Origin: Streptomyces fungicidicus
GTDB lineage: Bacteria; Actinomycetota; Actinomycetes; Streptomycetales; Streptomycetaceae
DNA length: 64,000 bases
Direction: 5' to 3'
Assembly: GCF_003665435.1 (NCBI RefSeq)
Contig: NZ_CP023407.1
Location: 5,009,501-5,073,500, forward strand
The notes under the pieces: model-generated
What the model saw: only the letters and a program-made list of their open reading frames with translations
Databases searched by the model: none
What the model was told of the DNA's origin: nothing
In this document: piece after piece, positions 1 through 8,252 of the stretch
Layout: each line of letters opens with the position of its first letter
Numbering within the stretch: the stretch's first letter is position 1
Made by a program: the position numbers and the translations under genes

Positions 1-1003
1 CTTCGCCGGCGGCGGGCACGGTCGCATCGGTCCGGTCGAGATGGCGACTCGCTCTGGAGTCCATTCCGAACACGTCCGACCCGGCCATGACCACGACGGC
101 GAGCAGCCCGATCAGCGCCGAGCCCGGCGTCGGCCGCAATCCGAGGAGCAGAAGGCCGAGGAAGACGACGGACACATACATGTCCCGCTGCCCGACCAGG
201 TTGTACTGGAGGGGTGTACGGGCCCGGACCATTGCGGCCATGTTAGCCACGGCCGGAACGCCCACGAGGGCGGCCACGAGCAGGCGGTCGGGCAGGTCGC
301 CGACGAGGACCAGCACCGGGAACGCGACGTAGACCAGGGTGGTCGCCGTCGCGGCCGCCCAGGCGGCCGAGTGCTGCGAGGACATGAGCGCCGGGATCGT
401 CCGCAGCCCGGCCGCCTTGTCGCCCGCGTAGTCGGGGACGTTCTTCATGATGCCCTTGGCGAAGTACCAGCAGAACAGGAAGAGCCCGATGAGGAGCGGC
501 TGGTAGGAGTCGTACCGGGGTATCTCCCCCCACGAGTCGCCGAGCAGCGCGCCCGCGATGTACGGCTCCGTGACCGCCATCGAGAAGACCGCCATGCCGA
601 CGACCGGGCGGCCCTTCAGCCGCCACCGGGGCGAGGAGTACCCGAGCACCAGGAAGACGCTGAACACCCAGAGCAGGCTCTGGGCGAGGGAGATCACGAG
701 CGACAGCACCAGCATCAGGGCCAGGCCCGCGTACACGGTCCTCCGCAGCAGCCCGACGCCGGCGGTCTCCACCAGCGTCAGACGGCCCGGCACGTTCTTC
801 CCGTCCTCCACCAGGTCGGTCACGGCGTTGTGGGCGTTGGCGGCCAGCGGGGCGGCGATGTGGATGAGGACGCCGAGCAGCACCACGGCGTCGAAGGGAT
901 GCCCGGCCACGGCCGCTCCCACGCAGTAGGAGAGCGGGCTGACGAGCAGCGTCCGGGGTCGCACCAGTTCGACGGTCGCGTGGAAACGTGCCATGCGGCG
1001 CAT
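1..1003 (-). CDS. UbiA-family prenyltransferase or UbiA-type cyclase (3' end beyond window)
   Basis: Integral membrane protein of the UbiA superfamily, which transfers or cyclises isoprenyl diphosphates. The reading frame starts at ATG 1003 and stays open to base 1, so at least 334 residues are present and the C-terminus is missing. Both Mg-diphosphate motifs are visible: N59-A-V-T-D63-L-V-E-D67 and D191-Y-A-G-D195, the second followed by KAAGLRTIP. Several hydrophobic helices surround them. AGAGG lies about 7 bases before the start. The gene follows the P450 by 57 bases on the same strand, so they are probably co-transcribed and the P450 may oxidise its product. Family is clear; substrate (aromatic acceptor or terpene cyclisation) is unknown. 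Confidence 0.85.
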   Translation of the reverse strand, partial: MRRMARFHATVELVRPRTLLVSPLSYCVGAAVAGHPFDAVVLLGVLIHIAAPLAANAHNAVTDLVEDGKNVPGRLTLVETAGVGLLRRTVYAGLALMLVLSLVISLAQSLLWVFSVFLVLGYSSPRWRLKGRPVVGMAVFSMAVTEPYIAGALLGDSWGEIPRYDSYQPLLIGLFLFCWYFAKGIMKNVPDYAGDKAAGLRTIPALMSSQHSAAWAAATATTLVYVAFPVLVLVGDLPDRLLVAALVGVPAVANMAAMVRARTPLQYNLVGQRDMYVSVVFLGLLLLGLRPTPGSALIGLLAVVVMAGSDVFGMDSRASRHLDRTDATVPAAGE

Positions 1004-1060
1004 GGGTCGGCCTCTTTCGTGAAGTCGCGCGCTTGCAGAAGACATCCGCCCCGGTGGCGG

Positions 1061-2434
1061 TCAGAGCCGGGTGAGGGTCAGCCCGAATCCGTCGCGGGGC
1101 CGCAGGGTGATGAGCGCCTTCGGCTCCGGACCCGCGGAGTCCCGCGGGGAGATCTCGAACCTGTCGACGACGTCCGCCAGCAGCAGGCCCATCTCCATCA
1201 GGGCGAACCCCTTCCCGATGCACATGTGGCCACCGGCGCCGAAGGGGAGGTAGGAGCCCTTCTCGGGGGTGCCGTGCGCGAACCGTTCCGGAAGGAACGA
1301 GTCGGGCCGTTCCCAGACCGCCGGATCCCGGTGGACGGCGGCGACGTTGAGCATCACCAGCGCCCCCTCGGGGACCTCGGCGGAGCCGAGGGAGGTGTCC
1401 CGCTTGGCCTGGCGCGGAATGGTCGGGGACGGCGGGAAGAGGCGCATGCTCTCGTACATCACGCTCTCGAGGAGCGTGCCGCGCAGCGCCTCCCCGTCGC
1501 CGGACGCGCGCACTTCCCGGCGGACGGCGTCCTGCACCTCGGGGTAGCACGCCAGCAGATAGAGGGTCCAGGTCAGCGCGCTCGCCGTGGTCTCGAACCC
1601 GGCCAGGATCGTGGTCAGCACCTCGTCCCGGACGGCGGCGTCGGTCAGCGGTTCCCCGGCTTCGCCGACCCGGGCTTCCAGCAGGAGGTCCAGCAGGTCG
1701 CCGTGGTGCCGGCCGGACGCGCGCCGTTCCCCGACGATGCCGTGCACCAGGGTGTCGAGGCTGCGCAGGGTGGCGGCGAAGCGGCGGTTGCGCCGGGTGG
1801 GGACGCCGACGGGCAGGGCGACCGGCTTGCGGATGCGGCGTTCGACGAAGTCGAGCAGGAACGCGGCCGTCTCCGGGTTGACCGTGCCGGACACGCTGTC
1901 GCCGGACCGGCTGAACATGCACCGCGACACGGTGTCCAGGGTGAAGGCCAGCATCTCCTCGTAGACGCTCAGCCGCGTGCGGTCCCGGCCGGCCCACCGC
2001 GCCGTGTGCTCGGCGACGACCTCGGCCGTCGTCCTGCGCATGGCGGCCACACCGGCGCGGCTGTACACGGGCTGCAGGGCGCGCCGCCGGCGCAGCCAGT
2101 CGTCGTGGTCGGGATTGCTCACCAGTCCGTCCCCGAGCACCAGCCGCAGCGGGTTCTTGTGGTCCGGCTTGCCGAAGGTGCGGATGTCGGAGAGCACGGC
2201 GTCCGCCTGGGCGCTGCGGTGCACGAACACCATGTGCCGGGAGCCGGCGTCGACGTGCGAGACCTCGGCGCCGGAGGACGCCGCGTACTGGATGGCGTTC
2301 AGCAGGTCCGCCCGCAGCCGGAGGAGGTCCCCCACGACCGGGACGCGCACACGGGGCGCCCTCGGCGCCGCGAGGACGCCGCTGTCGTGCCGTAACTCCC
2401 TGGTCGGCAACGTGCCGCCGGCGCATCCCGCCAT
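1061..2434 (-). CDS. cytochrome P450
   Basis: Haem-thiolate monooxygenase. With the chosen start (ATG 2434, preceded by a purine-rich GGGGACGACGGGGA) the protein has 457 residues. The frame is open further upstream to 2551, but that extension is low-complexity Arg/Gly/Pro and does not look like P450. Diagnostic parts: I-helix AGFETT with E281, the K-helix ExxR pair E328/R331, and the haem loop PFGAGGHMCIGKGFA with cysteine ligand C405. No ferredoxin or reductase gene lies beside it, so redox partners must come from elsewhere. It sits just upstream of the UbiA-family gene on the same strand; a terpenoid or prenylated substrate is an inference from that context. Confidence 0.9.
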   Translation of the reverse strand: MAGCAGGTLPTRELRHDSGVLAAPRAPRVRVPVVGDLLRLRADLLNAIQYAASSGAEVSHVDAGSRHMVFVHRSAQADAVLSDIRTFGKPDHKNPLRLVLGDGLVSNPDHDDWLRRRRALQPVYSRAGVAAMRRTTAEVVAEHTARWAGRDRTRLSVYEEMLAFTLDTVSRCMFSRSGDSVSGTVNPETAAFLLDFVERRIRKPVALPVGVPTRRNRRFAATLRSLDTLVHGIVGERRASGRHHGDLLDLLLEARVGEAGEPLTDAAVRDEVLTTILAGFETTASALTWTLYLLACYPEVQDAVRREVRASGDGEALRGTLLESVMYESMRLFPPSPTIPRQAKRDTSLGSAEVPEGALVMLNVAAVHRDPAVWERPDSFLPERFAHGTPEKGSYLPFGAGGHMCIGKGFALMEMGLLLADVVDRFEISPRDSAGPEPKALITLRPRDGFGLTLTRL

Positions 2435-2630
2435 TCCCCGTCGTCCCCTCGTCGGCCGGCCCGTCGAGCGACGTGCCGGTGGCGTACGTGTGCCGGGTGC
2501 GACGGACGGACCGCTTCCACCGTGGAGTCCACCGTGAAGCAGGCATGCCAAAAAGCCCCGACAGCGGACAGTCTTACGCCGATCGGGCCCCGGAGCGGGA
2601 AAAATGACAGGAAGTGGCCACGCAGGCCGT

Positions 2631-2682
2631 CGGGCGGTACGCGGGAAACCCCCGGCGCCGGGGGCTTCCCGCGTACCGCCCG
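2631..2682 (-). terminator. 52-bp near-perfect hairpin after fumarase gene
   Basis: Arms 2631-2647 and 2666-2682 are perfectly complementary over 17 bp. The 18 bases between them contain another perfect 16-bp palindrome (2649-2664), so only one base pair in 52 bases is mismatched. It begins 8 bases after the fumarase stop and separates that gene from the P450 on the same strand. Probably a strong terminator. Confidence 0.85.
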
Positions 2683-2689
2683 CGCGGGG

Positions 2690-4360
2690 TCAGGCCAGGC
2701 CGGGGCCGCGCACCGGGATGCTGGTGAACGTCGGCTGCTGCGGCGAGGGGTCCTGGAAGAAGTCGTTCCCCTTGTCGTCCACCACGACGAACGCCGGGAA
2801 GTCCTCCACCTCGATCTTCCAGACCGCCTCCATGCCGAGCTCCTCGTACTCGACGACCTCGACCTTCTTGATGCAGTCCTGGGCGAGCCGCGCCGCGGGC
2901 CCGCCGATCGAGCCGAGGTAGAACCCGCCGTGCGCGTCACAGGCGGCCGTGACCTGCTTGCTGCGGTTGCCCTTGGCGAGCATCACCCGCGACCCGCCGG
3001 CCGCCTGGAACTGCTCCACGTAGGAGTCCATCCGCCCGGCCGTCGTCGGCCCGAACGACCCCGACGCGTACCCCTCGGGCGTCTTCGCCGGACCGGCGTA
3101 GTACACCGGGTGGTCCTTCAGGTACTGCGGCATCTCCTCGCCCGCGTCCAGCCGCTCCTTGATCTTGGCGTGCGCGATGTCGCGCGCCACGACCAGCGGA
3201 CCGGTCAGGGACAGCCGGGTCTTGACCGGGTACTTGGTCAGCTCGGCCAGGATGTCGTCCATCGGCTGGTTGAGGTCGATCCGGACGACGTCGCCCTCCG
3301 ACTCCAGCTGCTCGTCGGTCGTCTCCGGCAGGAACCGCGCCGGGTCGGTCTCCAGCTGCTCCAGGAACACGCCCTCGGCGGTGATCTTCGCGACCGCCTG
3401 CCGGTCCGCCGAGCACGACACGGCGATCGCGACCGGGCACGACGCCCCGTGCCGCGGCAGCCGCACCACGCGCACGTCGTGGCAGAAGTACTTGCCCCCG
3501 AACTGCGCGCCGATCCCGATCTTCTGCGTCAGCTCGAAGACCTTCTCCTCCAGGTCCTTGTCCCGGAAGCCGTGCCCGAGCGGGGACCCCTCGGAGGGGA
3601 TCTCGTCCAGGTAGTGCGCGGAGGCGTACTTCGCGGTCTTCAGCGCGTACTCGGCGGACGTGCCGCCGACCACGATCGCCAGGTGGTACGGCGGACAGGC
3701 GGCCGTGCCCAGCGAGCGGATCTTCTCCTCCAGGAACTTCATCATGGAGGACTCGTTCAGGACGGCCTTGGTCTCCTGGTACAGGAAGCTCTTGTTGGCG
3801 GAGCCGCCGCCCTTGGCCATGAACAGGAACTTGTACGCGCCGCCGTCCGTCGCGTACAGCTCGATCTGCGCCGGGAGGTTGGAGCCGGTGTTCTTCTCCT
3901 CCCACATGGTGAGCGGAGCCATCTGCGAGTAGCGCAGGTTCAGGTTCTGGTAGGCGTCGTAGATGCCCCGGCTCAGGGCCTCCTCGTCGCCGCCCGCCGT
4001 CAGCACGTTCTGGCCGCGCTTGCCCATGACGATCGCCGTGCCGGTGTCCTGGCACATCGGCAGCACGCCGGCCGCCGCGATGTTCGCGTTCTTCAGCAGG
4101 TCGAGCGCCACGAACTTGTCGTTGCCCGAGGCCTCGGGGTCGTCGATGATCCGGCGCAGCTGCGCCAGGTGCGCGGGACGCAGGTAGTGCTGGATGTCGT
4201 GGACGGCCTCCTCGGCGAGCTTGCGCAGCGCCTCCGGCTCCACCTTGAGGAACGTCCGGCCGTCGGCCTCGAAGGTGGAGACACCCTCGGAGGTCACCAG
4301 CCGGTAGGGGGTGGTGTCCTCTCCCATGGGGAGCAGATCGGCGTACTCGAACTCAGGCAT
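2690..4360 (-). CDS. class I fumarate hydratase (iron-sulfur type)
   Basis: Interconverts fumarate and L-malate in the TCA cycle. It is the oxygen-sensitive [4Fe-4S] class I type, N-terminal and C-terminal domains in one chain of about 556 residues as in FumA/FumB. Recognised by segments such as GVLPMCQDTGTAIVMGKRGQ, the AACPPYHLAIVVGGTSAEY stretch and the C-terminal SFGPTTAGRMDSYVEQF. Two in-frame ATGs exist: 4369 and 4360. GAGG lies one base before the first but about ten before the second, so 4360 is preferred. It is monocistronic, with a strong terminator after it. The sdhCAB operon for the preceding TCA step is 33 kb away in this window. Confidence 0.95.
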   Translation of the reverse strand: MPEFEYADLLPMGEDTTPYRLVTSEGVSTFEADGRTFLKVEPEALRKLAEEAVHDIQHYLRPAHLAQLRRIIDDPEASGNDKFVALDLLKNANIAAAGVLPMCQDTGTAIVMGKRGQNVLTAGGDEEALSRGIYDAYQNLNLRYSQMAPLTMWEEKNTGSNLPAQIELYATDGGAYKFLFMAKGGGSANKSFLYQETKAVLNESSMMKFLEEKIRSLGTAACPPYHLAIVVGGTSAEYALKTAKYASAHYLDEIPSEGSPLGHGFRDKDLEEKVFELTQKIGIGAQFGGKYFCHDVRVVRLPRHGASCPVAIAVSCSADRQAVAKITAEGVFLEQLETDPARFLPETTDEQLESEGDVVRIDLNQPMDDILAELTKYPVKTRLSLTGPLVVARDIAHAKIKERLDAGEEMPQYLKDHPVYYAGPAKTPEGYASGSFGPTTAGRMDSYVEQFQAAGGSRVMLAKGNRSKQVTAACDAHGGFYLGSIGGPAARLAQDCIKKVEVVEYEELGMEAVWKIEVEDFPAFVVVDDKGNDFFQDPSPQQPTFTSIPVRGPGLA

Positions 4361-4483
4361 CTCGCCCATTCCTCACTCGACGGAAGACCGCCCGCCTCCG
4401 TTGGCGGGCGCTCACCAGCCTAGGACCTGCCGTCGGCGGCGAACCTGTGAGGTTGTCCTCAGTTGTCACCGCCGGGGGGTAGT

Positions 4484-4497
4484 CGCGATCTATCGCG
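4484..4497. promoter_or_regulatory. inverted repeat in promoter of DUF1707 gene
   Basis: CGCGAT-CT-ATCGCG, six-base perfect arms. It ends seven bases before the -10 box TACGCT at 4504, so it lies in the spacer between -35 and -10, a classical repressor position. No regulator gene is adjacent. Confidence 0.55.
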
Positions 4498-4503
4498 TTT
4501 GGG

Positions 4504-4509
4504 TACGCT
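4504..4509 (+). promoter_or_regulatory. -10 box of a leaderless transcript
   Basis: TACGCT followed by six bases and the GTG start at 4516, with no Shine-Dalgarno sequence. This is the usual layout of leaderless Streptomyces mRNAs. Confidence 0.65.
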
Positions 4510-4515
4510 GCTGCC

Positions 4516-5211
4516 GTGGACCTTCAGAAGCACGCCCAGCAGCCGGACACGGCGCCGCGCGCCGCCGAGCTGCGCGCCTCCGACGCCGACCGGGACCGCG
4601 TCGCCGACCTCCTGCGCGAGGCCCTCGCGGAGGGCCGCCTCACGGCGGACGAGCACGCCGAGCGCGTCGAGGGAGTGCTGGCCGCCAAGACGGTCGGCGA
4701 GCTGGAGGTGTTCATCCAGGACCTGCCGATAGCCCACCAGCGGCGCGCGGCGCACGCCTCCGCGCCCAACCGCCCCACGGCCGGCGCGATCCCGGTGGAC
4801 CCGGACGACAACGTGGTCGCGGTGTTCAGCGCCGCCGTCCGCAAGGGCCGCTGGCGGACCGGCCGCCGCATCCACGCGTACGCGGTCTTCGGCAGCGTCG
4901 AGATCGACCTCAGCGAGGCGCTGTTCGACCACCAGCAGGTGGTGATCAAGGCGTTCTCCGTCTTCGGCAGCGTCGACATCCGCGTCCCGGAGAACGTGTC
5001 GCTGCGCGGCATGGGAGGCGGCGTCCTCGGCACCTTCGAGGTGGACACCCTCGACGCGGCGGACGACGAGGCCCCGGTGGTCTACGTCGACGGCTGGGCG
5101 GTGCTGGGCTCGGTCGAGGCGCGGCCCAGGCGGGGGAGGCTCGTGGCGGACATCCTCGACAGGGTGCAGCGCAAGATGGACAAGAGCATGCGCAGACATC
5201 TGGGCCACTGA
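4516..5211 (+). CDS. DUF1707 (SHOCT-like) domain protein
   Basis: 231 residues. Residues about 18-70 are a DUF1707 domain, recognised by RASDADRDRVADLLREALAE and the following GRLTADEHAERV. The C-terminal half resembles the cell-wall-active LiaF C-terminal region, with repeated VFGSVEIDL / VFGSVDIRV / VLGSVEARP strands that suggest a beta-helix. No membrane segment is obvious. Function is not established; such proteins are linked to envelope-stress sensing by analogy with LiaF. Expression appears leaderless from GTG 4516, with an inverted repeat over the promoter that could bind a repressor. It is divergent from fumarase and followed by wblI. Confidence 0.85.
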   Translation: MDLQKHAQQPDTAPRAAELRASDADRDRVADLLREALAEGRLTADEHAERVEGVLAAKTVGELEVFIQDLPIAHQRRAAHASAPNRPTAGAIPVDPDDNVVAVFSAAVRKGRWRTGRRIHAYAVFGSVEIDLSEALFDHQQVVIKAFSVFGSVDIRVPENVSLRGMGGGVLGTFEVDTLDAADDEAPVVYVDGWAVLGSVEARPRRGRLVADILDRVQRKMDKSMRRHLGH

Positions 5212-5320
5212 CGGGCCGTCGGCCGCCCGGCTGTCCGGGACTCAGTGCATAGGCGCGCGTACATCGGGTAAGCCTTGCTGCATCGTGTCTCGCTTGCGAA
5301 GCCGTCGTCAGGAGTAGACC

Positions 5321-5689
5321 GTGCTGCAACCGCCGCATTCGTCCCTGCAGATAGCCGCCGTGCCGGCCCAGCGAGCGTCGGCGCGGGACAGGGACCAGGA
5401 CGCCCCCTGGCACACCGAGGCGGTGTGCCGGCGCGACGAGGCGGGGCTGTTCTTCGCACCCTCGAAGGAACCCACCGCCGCCCGGCTCTCCCGCGAGGAG
5501 GCGGCCAAGCGCGTCTGCGCCCGCTGCCCGGTGATGGTCGAGTGCCGCGAGCACGCCCTGCTCCAGCCCGAGCCCTACGGCGTCTGGGGCGGCCTCACCG
5601 CCGCCGAGCGCCGCGTGGTCCTGGCCCGCCGCAGGCGCCGCGACATGGAACTGAAAAAACGCCCCAACCGCATAGCCGCAGCCGGCTGA
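5321..5689 (+). CDS. wblI: WhiB-family iron-sulfur regulator (WblI-like)
   Basis: Small actinobacterial transcription factor, 122 residues, that binds a [4Fe-4S] cluster and usually a sigma-70 region 4. The four conserved cysteines are C36, C66, C69 and C75 (spacing C-x29-C-x2-C-x5-C), followed by the G-V-W-G-G turn at 87-91 and a very basic tail ARRRRRDMELKKR for DNA contact. Start GTG 5321 has AGGAG at 5310-5314. The name wblI is assigned from its place between a DUF1707 gene and glpX, as I recall from S. coelicolor; the family call is secure, the paralogue label less so. Confidence 0.88.
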   Translation: MLQPPHSSLQIAAVPAQRASARDRDQDAPWHTEAVCRRDEAGLFFAPSKEPTAARLSREEAAKRVCARCPVMVECREHALLQPEPYGVWGGLTAAERRVVLARRRRRDMELKKRPNRIAAAG

Positions 5690-5718
5690 CCCACGCCCAG
5701 GGGTAACGCCGGGCAGAA

Positions 5719-5872
5719 CAGCCCACCTGAGGGGCGCGGGGAACTGCGCACCCAGCCCCCACCCACCCGCACCCTCAGGCACCCCTCCGCACAGGGGTTA
5801 CCTGGCAACACCGGGCCGGGCAGCCCACCTCAGGGGCGCGGGGAACTGCGCACCCAGCCCCCACCCACCCGC
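5719..5872. repeat. two direct copies of a 52-bp intergenic repeat
   Basis: Copies at 5719-5770 and 5821-5872 agree at 51 of 52 positions, with a period of 102 bases. The similarity extends upstream, because CAGGGGTTAC/CAGGGGTAAC precedes each copy, so the duplicated unit is close to 100 bp. The core GGGGCGCGGGGAACTGCGC is one I have often seen between Streptomyces genes. The repeats fill the space between the convergent wblI and glpX genes, where a terminator would be expected. Confidence 0.85.
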
Positions 5873-5895
5873 CCCCGAGCACCGCGCCGCAGGCC

Positions 5896-6930
5896 CTACT
5901 TGGCCCGATCGAAGTCGATCGCGCTGTACGCCCGCAGCTTCGAAAGCCGATGCTCGGAATCGATCCGCCGCACCGTCCCCGACTTGGACCGCATCACGAT
6001 GGAGTCGGTCGTCGCCGTCTCCGACCGATACCGCACCCCCCGCAGCAGCTCACCATCGGTGATACCCGTCGCCACGAAGAACACGTTGTCCCCGGTGACC
6101 AGGTCCTCCGTGGTCAGCACCCGGCCCAGATCGTGCCCCGCGTCGACCGCCCGCTGCCGCTCCTCCTCGTCCTTGGGCCACAGCTTGCCCTGGATCGTGC
6201 CGCCCAGGCACTTCACCGCACAGGCCGAGATGATGCCCTCGGGAGTGCCGCCGACGCCGAGCAGCAGGTCGATGCCGGTGCCCTCGCGCAGCGCCAGGAT
6301 CGAGCCGGCCACGTCACCGTCGGAGATCAGCTTGATGCGCGCCCCGGTCTCCCGGATCTCCTTGATGATGCCGTCGTGCCGCGGACGGTCGAGGATCACC
6401 ACGGTGACGTCCTCCGGGGTGACCCGCTTGGCCTTGGCGACCCGCCGGATGTTCACGTTCACCGGCGCGTTGATGTCGACGAAGTCGGCGGCCTCGGGGC
6501 CGGTGACCAGCTTGTCCATGTAGAACACGGCCGACGGGTCGAACATCGAGCCGCGCTCGGCCGCGGCCAGCACCGCGATGGCGTTCGTCATGCCCTTGGC
6601 GGTCAGGGTGGTCCCGTCGATCGGGTCGACGGCGATGTCGCACTCGGCGCCGGTCCCGTCGCCCACGCGCTCCCCGTTGAAGAGCATCGGGGCCTCGTCC
6701 TTCTCGCCCTCCCCGATGACGACGACGCCGTTCATCGAGACGGTGGAGACGAGGGTGCGCATGGCGCGCACCGCCGCGCCGTCCGCGCCGTTCTTGTCGC
6801 CGCGTCCCACCCAGCGGCCGGCGGCCATCGCCGCGGCCTCGGTGACCCGTACGAGTTCCAGGGCCAGGTTGCGGTCGGGGGCCTCGGAGGGAACATCGAG
6901 CTCGGACGGCAGGTGATGGTGTTCGGTCAT
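5896..6930 (-). CDS. glpX: class II fructose-1,6-bisphosphatase
   Basis: Hydrolyses fructose-1,6-bisphosphate to fructose-6-phosphate in gluconeogenesis. 344 residues, the usual GlpX length. The Li-sensitive phosphatase-fold metal motifs are present: GEGEKDEAP at 73-81 and DPIDGTT at 102-108. ATG 6930 is chosen because the protein then begins at the conserved region; the frame is open to 7179 but that extension overlaps the divergent promoter of the next gene. AAAGG lies about ten bases upstream. It is the only FBPase in the window and is probably the essential gluconeogenic enzyme. Confidence 0.95.
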   Translation of the reverse strand: MTEHHHLPSELDVPSEAPDRNLALELVRVTEAAAMAAGRWVGRGDKNGADGAAVRAMRTLVSTVSMNGVVVIGEGEKDEAPMLFNGERVGDGTGAECDIAVDPIDGTTLTAKGMTNAIAVLAAAERGSMFDPSAVFYMDKLVTGPEAADFVDINAPVNVNIRRVAKAKRVTPEDVTVVILDRPRHDGIIKEIRETGARIKLISDGDVAGSILALREGTGIDLLLGVGGTPEGIISACAVKCLGGTIQGKLWPKDEEERQRAVDAGHDLGRVLTTEDLVTGDNVFFVATGITDGELLRGVRYRSETATTDSIVMRSKSGTVRRIDSEHRLSKLRAYSAIDFDRAK

Positions 6931-7054
6931 CGGAGCGCACCTTTCTGTACGACGACGGCCGGATGAGGGTGTGGGCACGACTCTATCGCCAGTACGACAG
7001 TATGAGCAGGGGACCCCACGGATGAGCGCACCGGGCACCTGCGACGATGGGGGC

Positions 7055-7579
7055 GTGGCAGGAACGAGCAGCATGCAGAAAACGGCCCGGGACATGATCC
7101 TGTCCCTGGCCCTCATCGTGCTCGCGGCGGGAGTGGTCTGGCTGTTCATCCCGCACGAGGACGGCGAACCCGACATCAAGCGGGTCGACTACCGGGTCGA
7201 CCTGCTCACGGCCCGCCGGGCCGCCTCCTACCCCGTGGCCGCGCCCGAGGGGCTGTCCGAGGCGTGGAAGCCCACCTCCGTCCGCTACCGGGGGGCCGAG
7301 TCCGAGGCCTGGCACCTCGGCTTCCGCGCCCCCGACGGGGAGTACGTGGCGGTGGAGCAGTCCACGGGCAAGCGGACGGCGTTCATCGAGGACGCCACGC
7401 AGGGGGCCGCGAAGACGGAGAGCACCCAGCGGATCGACGGCGAGACCTGGACGCGCTACGAGGGCGACCACTACGACGCGCTGGTGCTGGAGGGCACCGA
7501 GGGCTCGACCACCGTGGTCACCGGCACCGCGTCGTTCGACCGGCTGACGAAGATGGCGGAGGCGCTGCGCACCGAGTGA
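7055..7579 (+). CDS. DUF4245 membrane-anchored protein
   Basis: 174 residues with a single N-terminal hydrophobic segment (about residues 15-30, LSLALIVLAAGVVWLFIP) and an extracytoplasmic domain. The central part (VDYRVDLLTARRAASYPVAAP) is characteristic of DUF4245, an actinobacterial family of unknown function. GTG 7055 is preferred because a weak -10-like GACGAT lies six bases before it, consistent with a leaderless mRNA. Upstream ATGs give a short Gly-rich extension without an RBS. It is divergent from glpX and ends at a perfect bidirectional terminator. Confidence 0.8.
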   Translation: MAGTSSMQKTARDMILSLALIVLAAGVVWLFIPHEDGEPDIKRVDYRVDLLTARRAASYPVAAPEGLSEAWKPTSVRYRGAESEAWHLGFRAPDGEYVAVEQSTGKRTAFIEDATQGAAKTESTQRIDGETWTRYEGDHYDALVLEGTEGSTTVVTGTASFDRLTKMAEALRTE

Positions 7580-7591
7580 GCGCGCACGACG

Positions 7592-7640
7592 AAGGGGCGG
7601 GGCCCCGGCGGATCACCGATCCGCCGGGGCCCCGCCCCTT
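7592..7640. terminator. bidirectional terminator, perfect 23-bp stem
   Basis: Arms 7592-7614 and 7618-7640 are fully complementary, loop ACC. The stem starts with AA and ends with TT on both strands and sits between the convergent DUF4245 and nitroreductase genes, so it can serve both. Confidence 0.92.
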
Positions 7641-7661
7641 GTGCCGTGCGCCGAATCCGGC

Positions 7662-8252
7662 TCAGACCGTGGTGACGACCTGCTCGAACTCCAGGCGCGG
7701 CCCGCGCGGGAACCAGGCGTCGGGGCCGGGGCGGCCGATGTTGACGACCATCAGCGGGGTGTGGTCGTCGTCCAGGAACTCCTTGCGGACGCCCTCGAAG
7801 TCGAGGCCGGTCATCGGTCCGGCGGCCAGGCCGGCGGCGCGGACGCCGATGATGAAGTACGCGGCCTGGAGCGCGGCGTTCAGCGCGGCGGAGCCCTCAC
7901 GGACCGGGCGCTCGCCGAAGAAGGCGTCCTTGGCCTGCGGGAAGTGCGGGAAGAGCTGCGGCAGCTCCTCGTGGAACTCGTTGTCCGCGGACAGGATCGC
8001 GACCAGCGGGGCCGACGCCGTCTTGGGCTGGTTGCCCTCGGCCATCAGCGCGACGAGACGCTCACGGGCCTCGGGGGAGCGGACCAGCGTGACGCGCAGC
8101 GGCGACTGGTTCATGGACGTGGGGCCGTACTTGACCAGGTCGTAGATCGCCCGCACCTGCTCGTCGGTCACCGGTTCGTCGGTGAACGCGTTCGCGGTGC
8201 GCGCCTCGCGGAACAGCAGGTCCTGGGCGGCGGGGTCGAGGACGAGAGACAT
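7662..8252 (-). CDS. nitroreductase-family protein, RutE/malonic semialdehyde reductase-like
   Basis: FMN-dependent oxidoreductase of the nitroreductase fold, 196 residues, the length of the RutE/HadB subfamily that reduces malonic semialdehyde to 3-hydroxypropionate in pyrimidine breakdown. Recognised by the KYGPTSMNQSPLRV segment, the PLVAILSADNEFHEELP stretch and the C-terminal IGRPGPDAWFPRGPRL. The start is ATG 8252, GAGAAGG about ten bases upstream. No other rut genes are nearby, so the physiological substrate is open; a general quinone or nitro-compound reductase role is possible. Confidence 0.85.
   Translation of the reverse strand: MSLVLDPAAQDLLFREARTANAFTDEPVTDEQVRAIYDLVKYGPTSMNQSPLRVTLVRSPEARERLVALMAEGNQPKTASAPLVAILSADNEFHEELPQLFPHFPQAKDAFFGERPVREGSAALNAALQAAYFIIGVRAAGLAAGPMTGLDFEGVRKEFLDDDHTPLMVVNIGRPGPDAWFPRGPRLEFEQVVTTV

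Noticed and set aside
41..2395. Very long open frame on the plus strand, antisense to the P450 and UbiA genes
   Set aside because: Its translation is a His/Arg/Gly/Pro-rich mixture without domains. The real genes on the other strand have clear motifs. High GC creates such shadow frames.
2522..4423. Open frame of over 600 codons antisense to fumarase
   Set aside because: Same reason: low-complexity composition and no family features, while fumarase is unmistakable.
5719..5872. CRISPR-like array
   Set aside because: Only two repeat copies of 52 bp, related flanks instead of unique spacers, and no cas genes.
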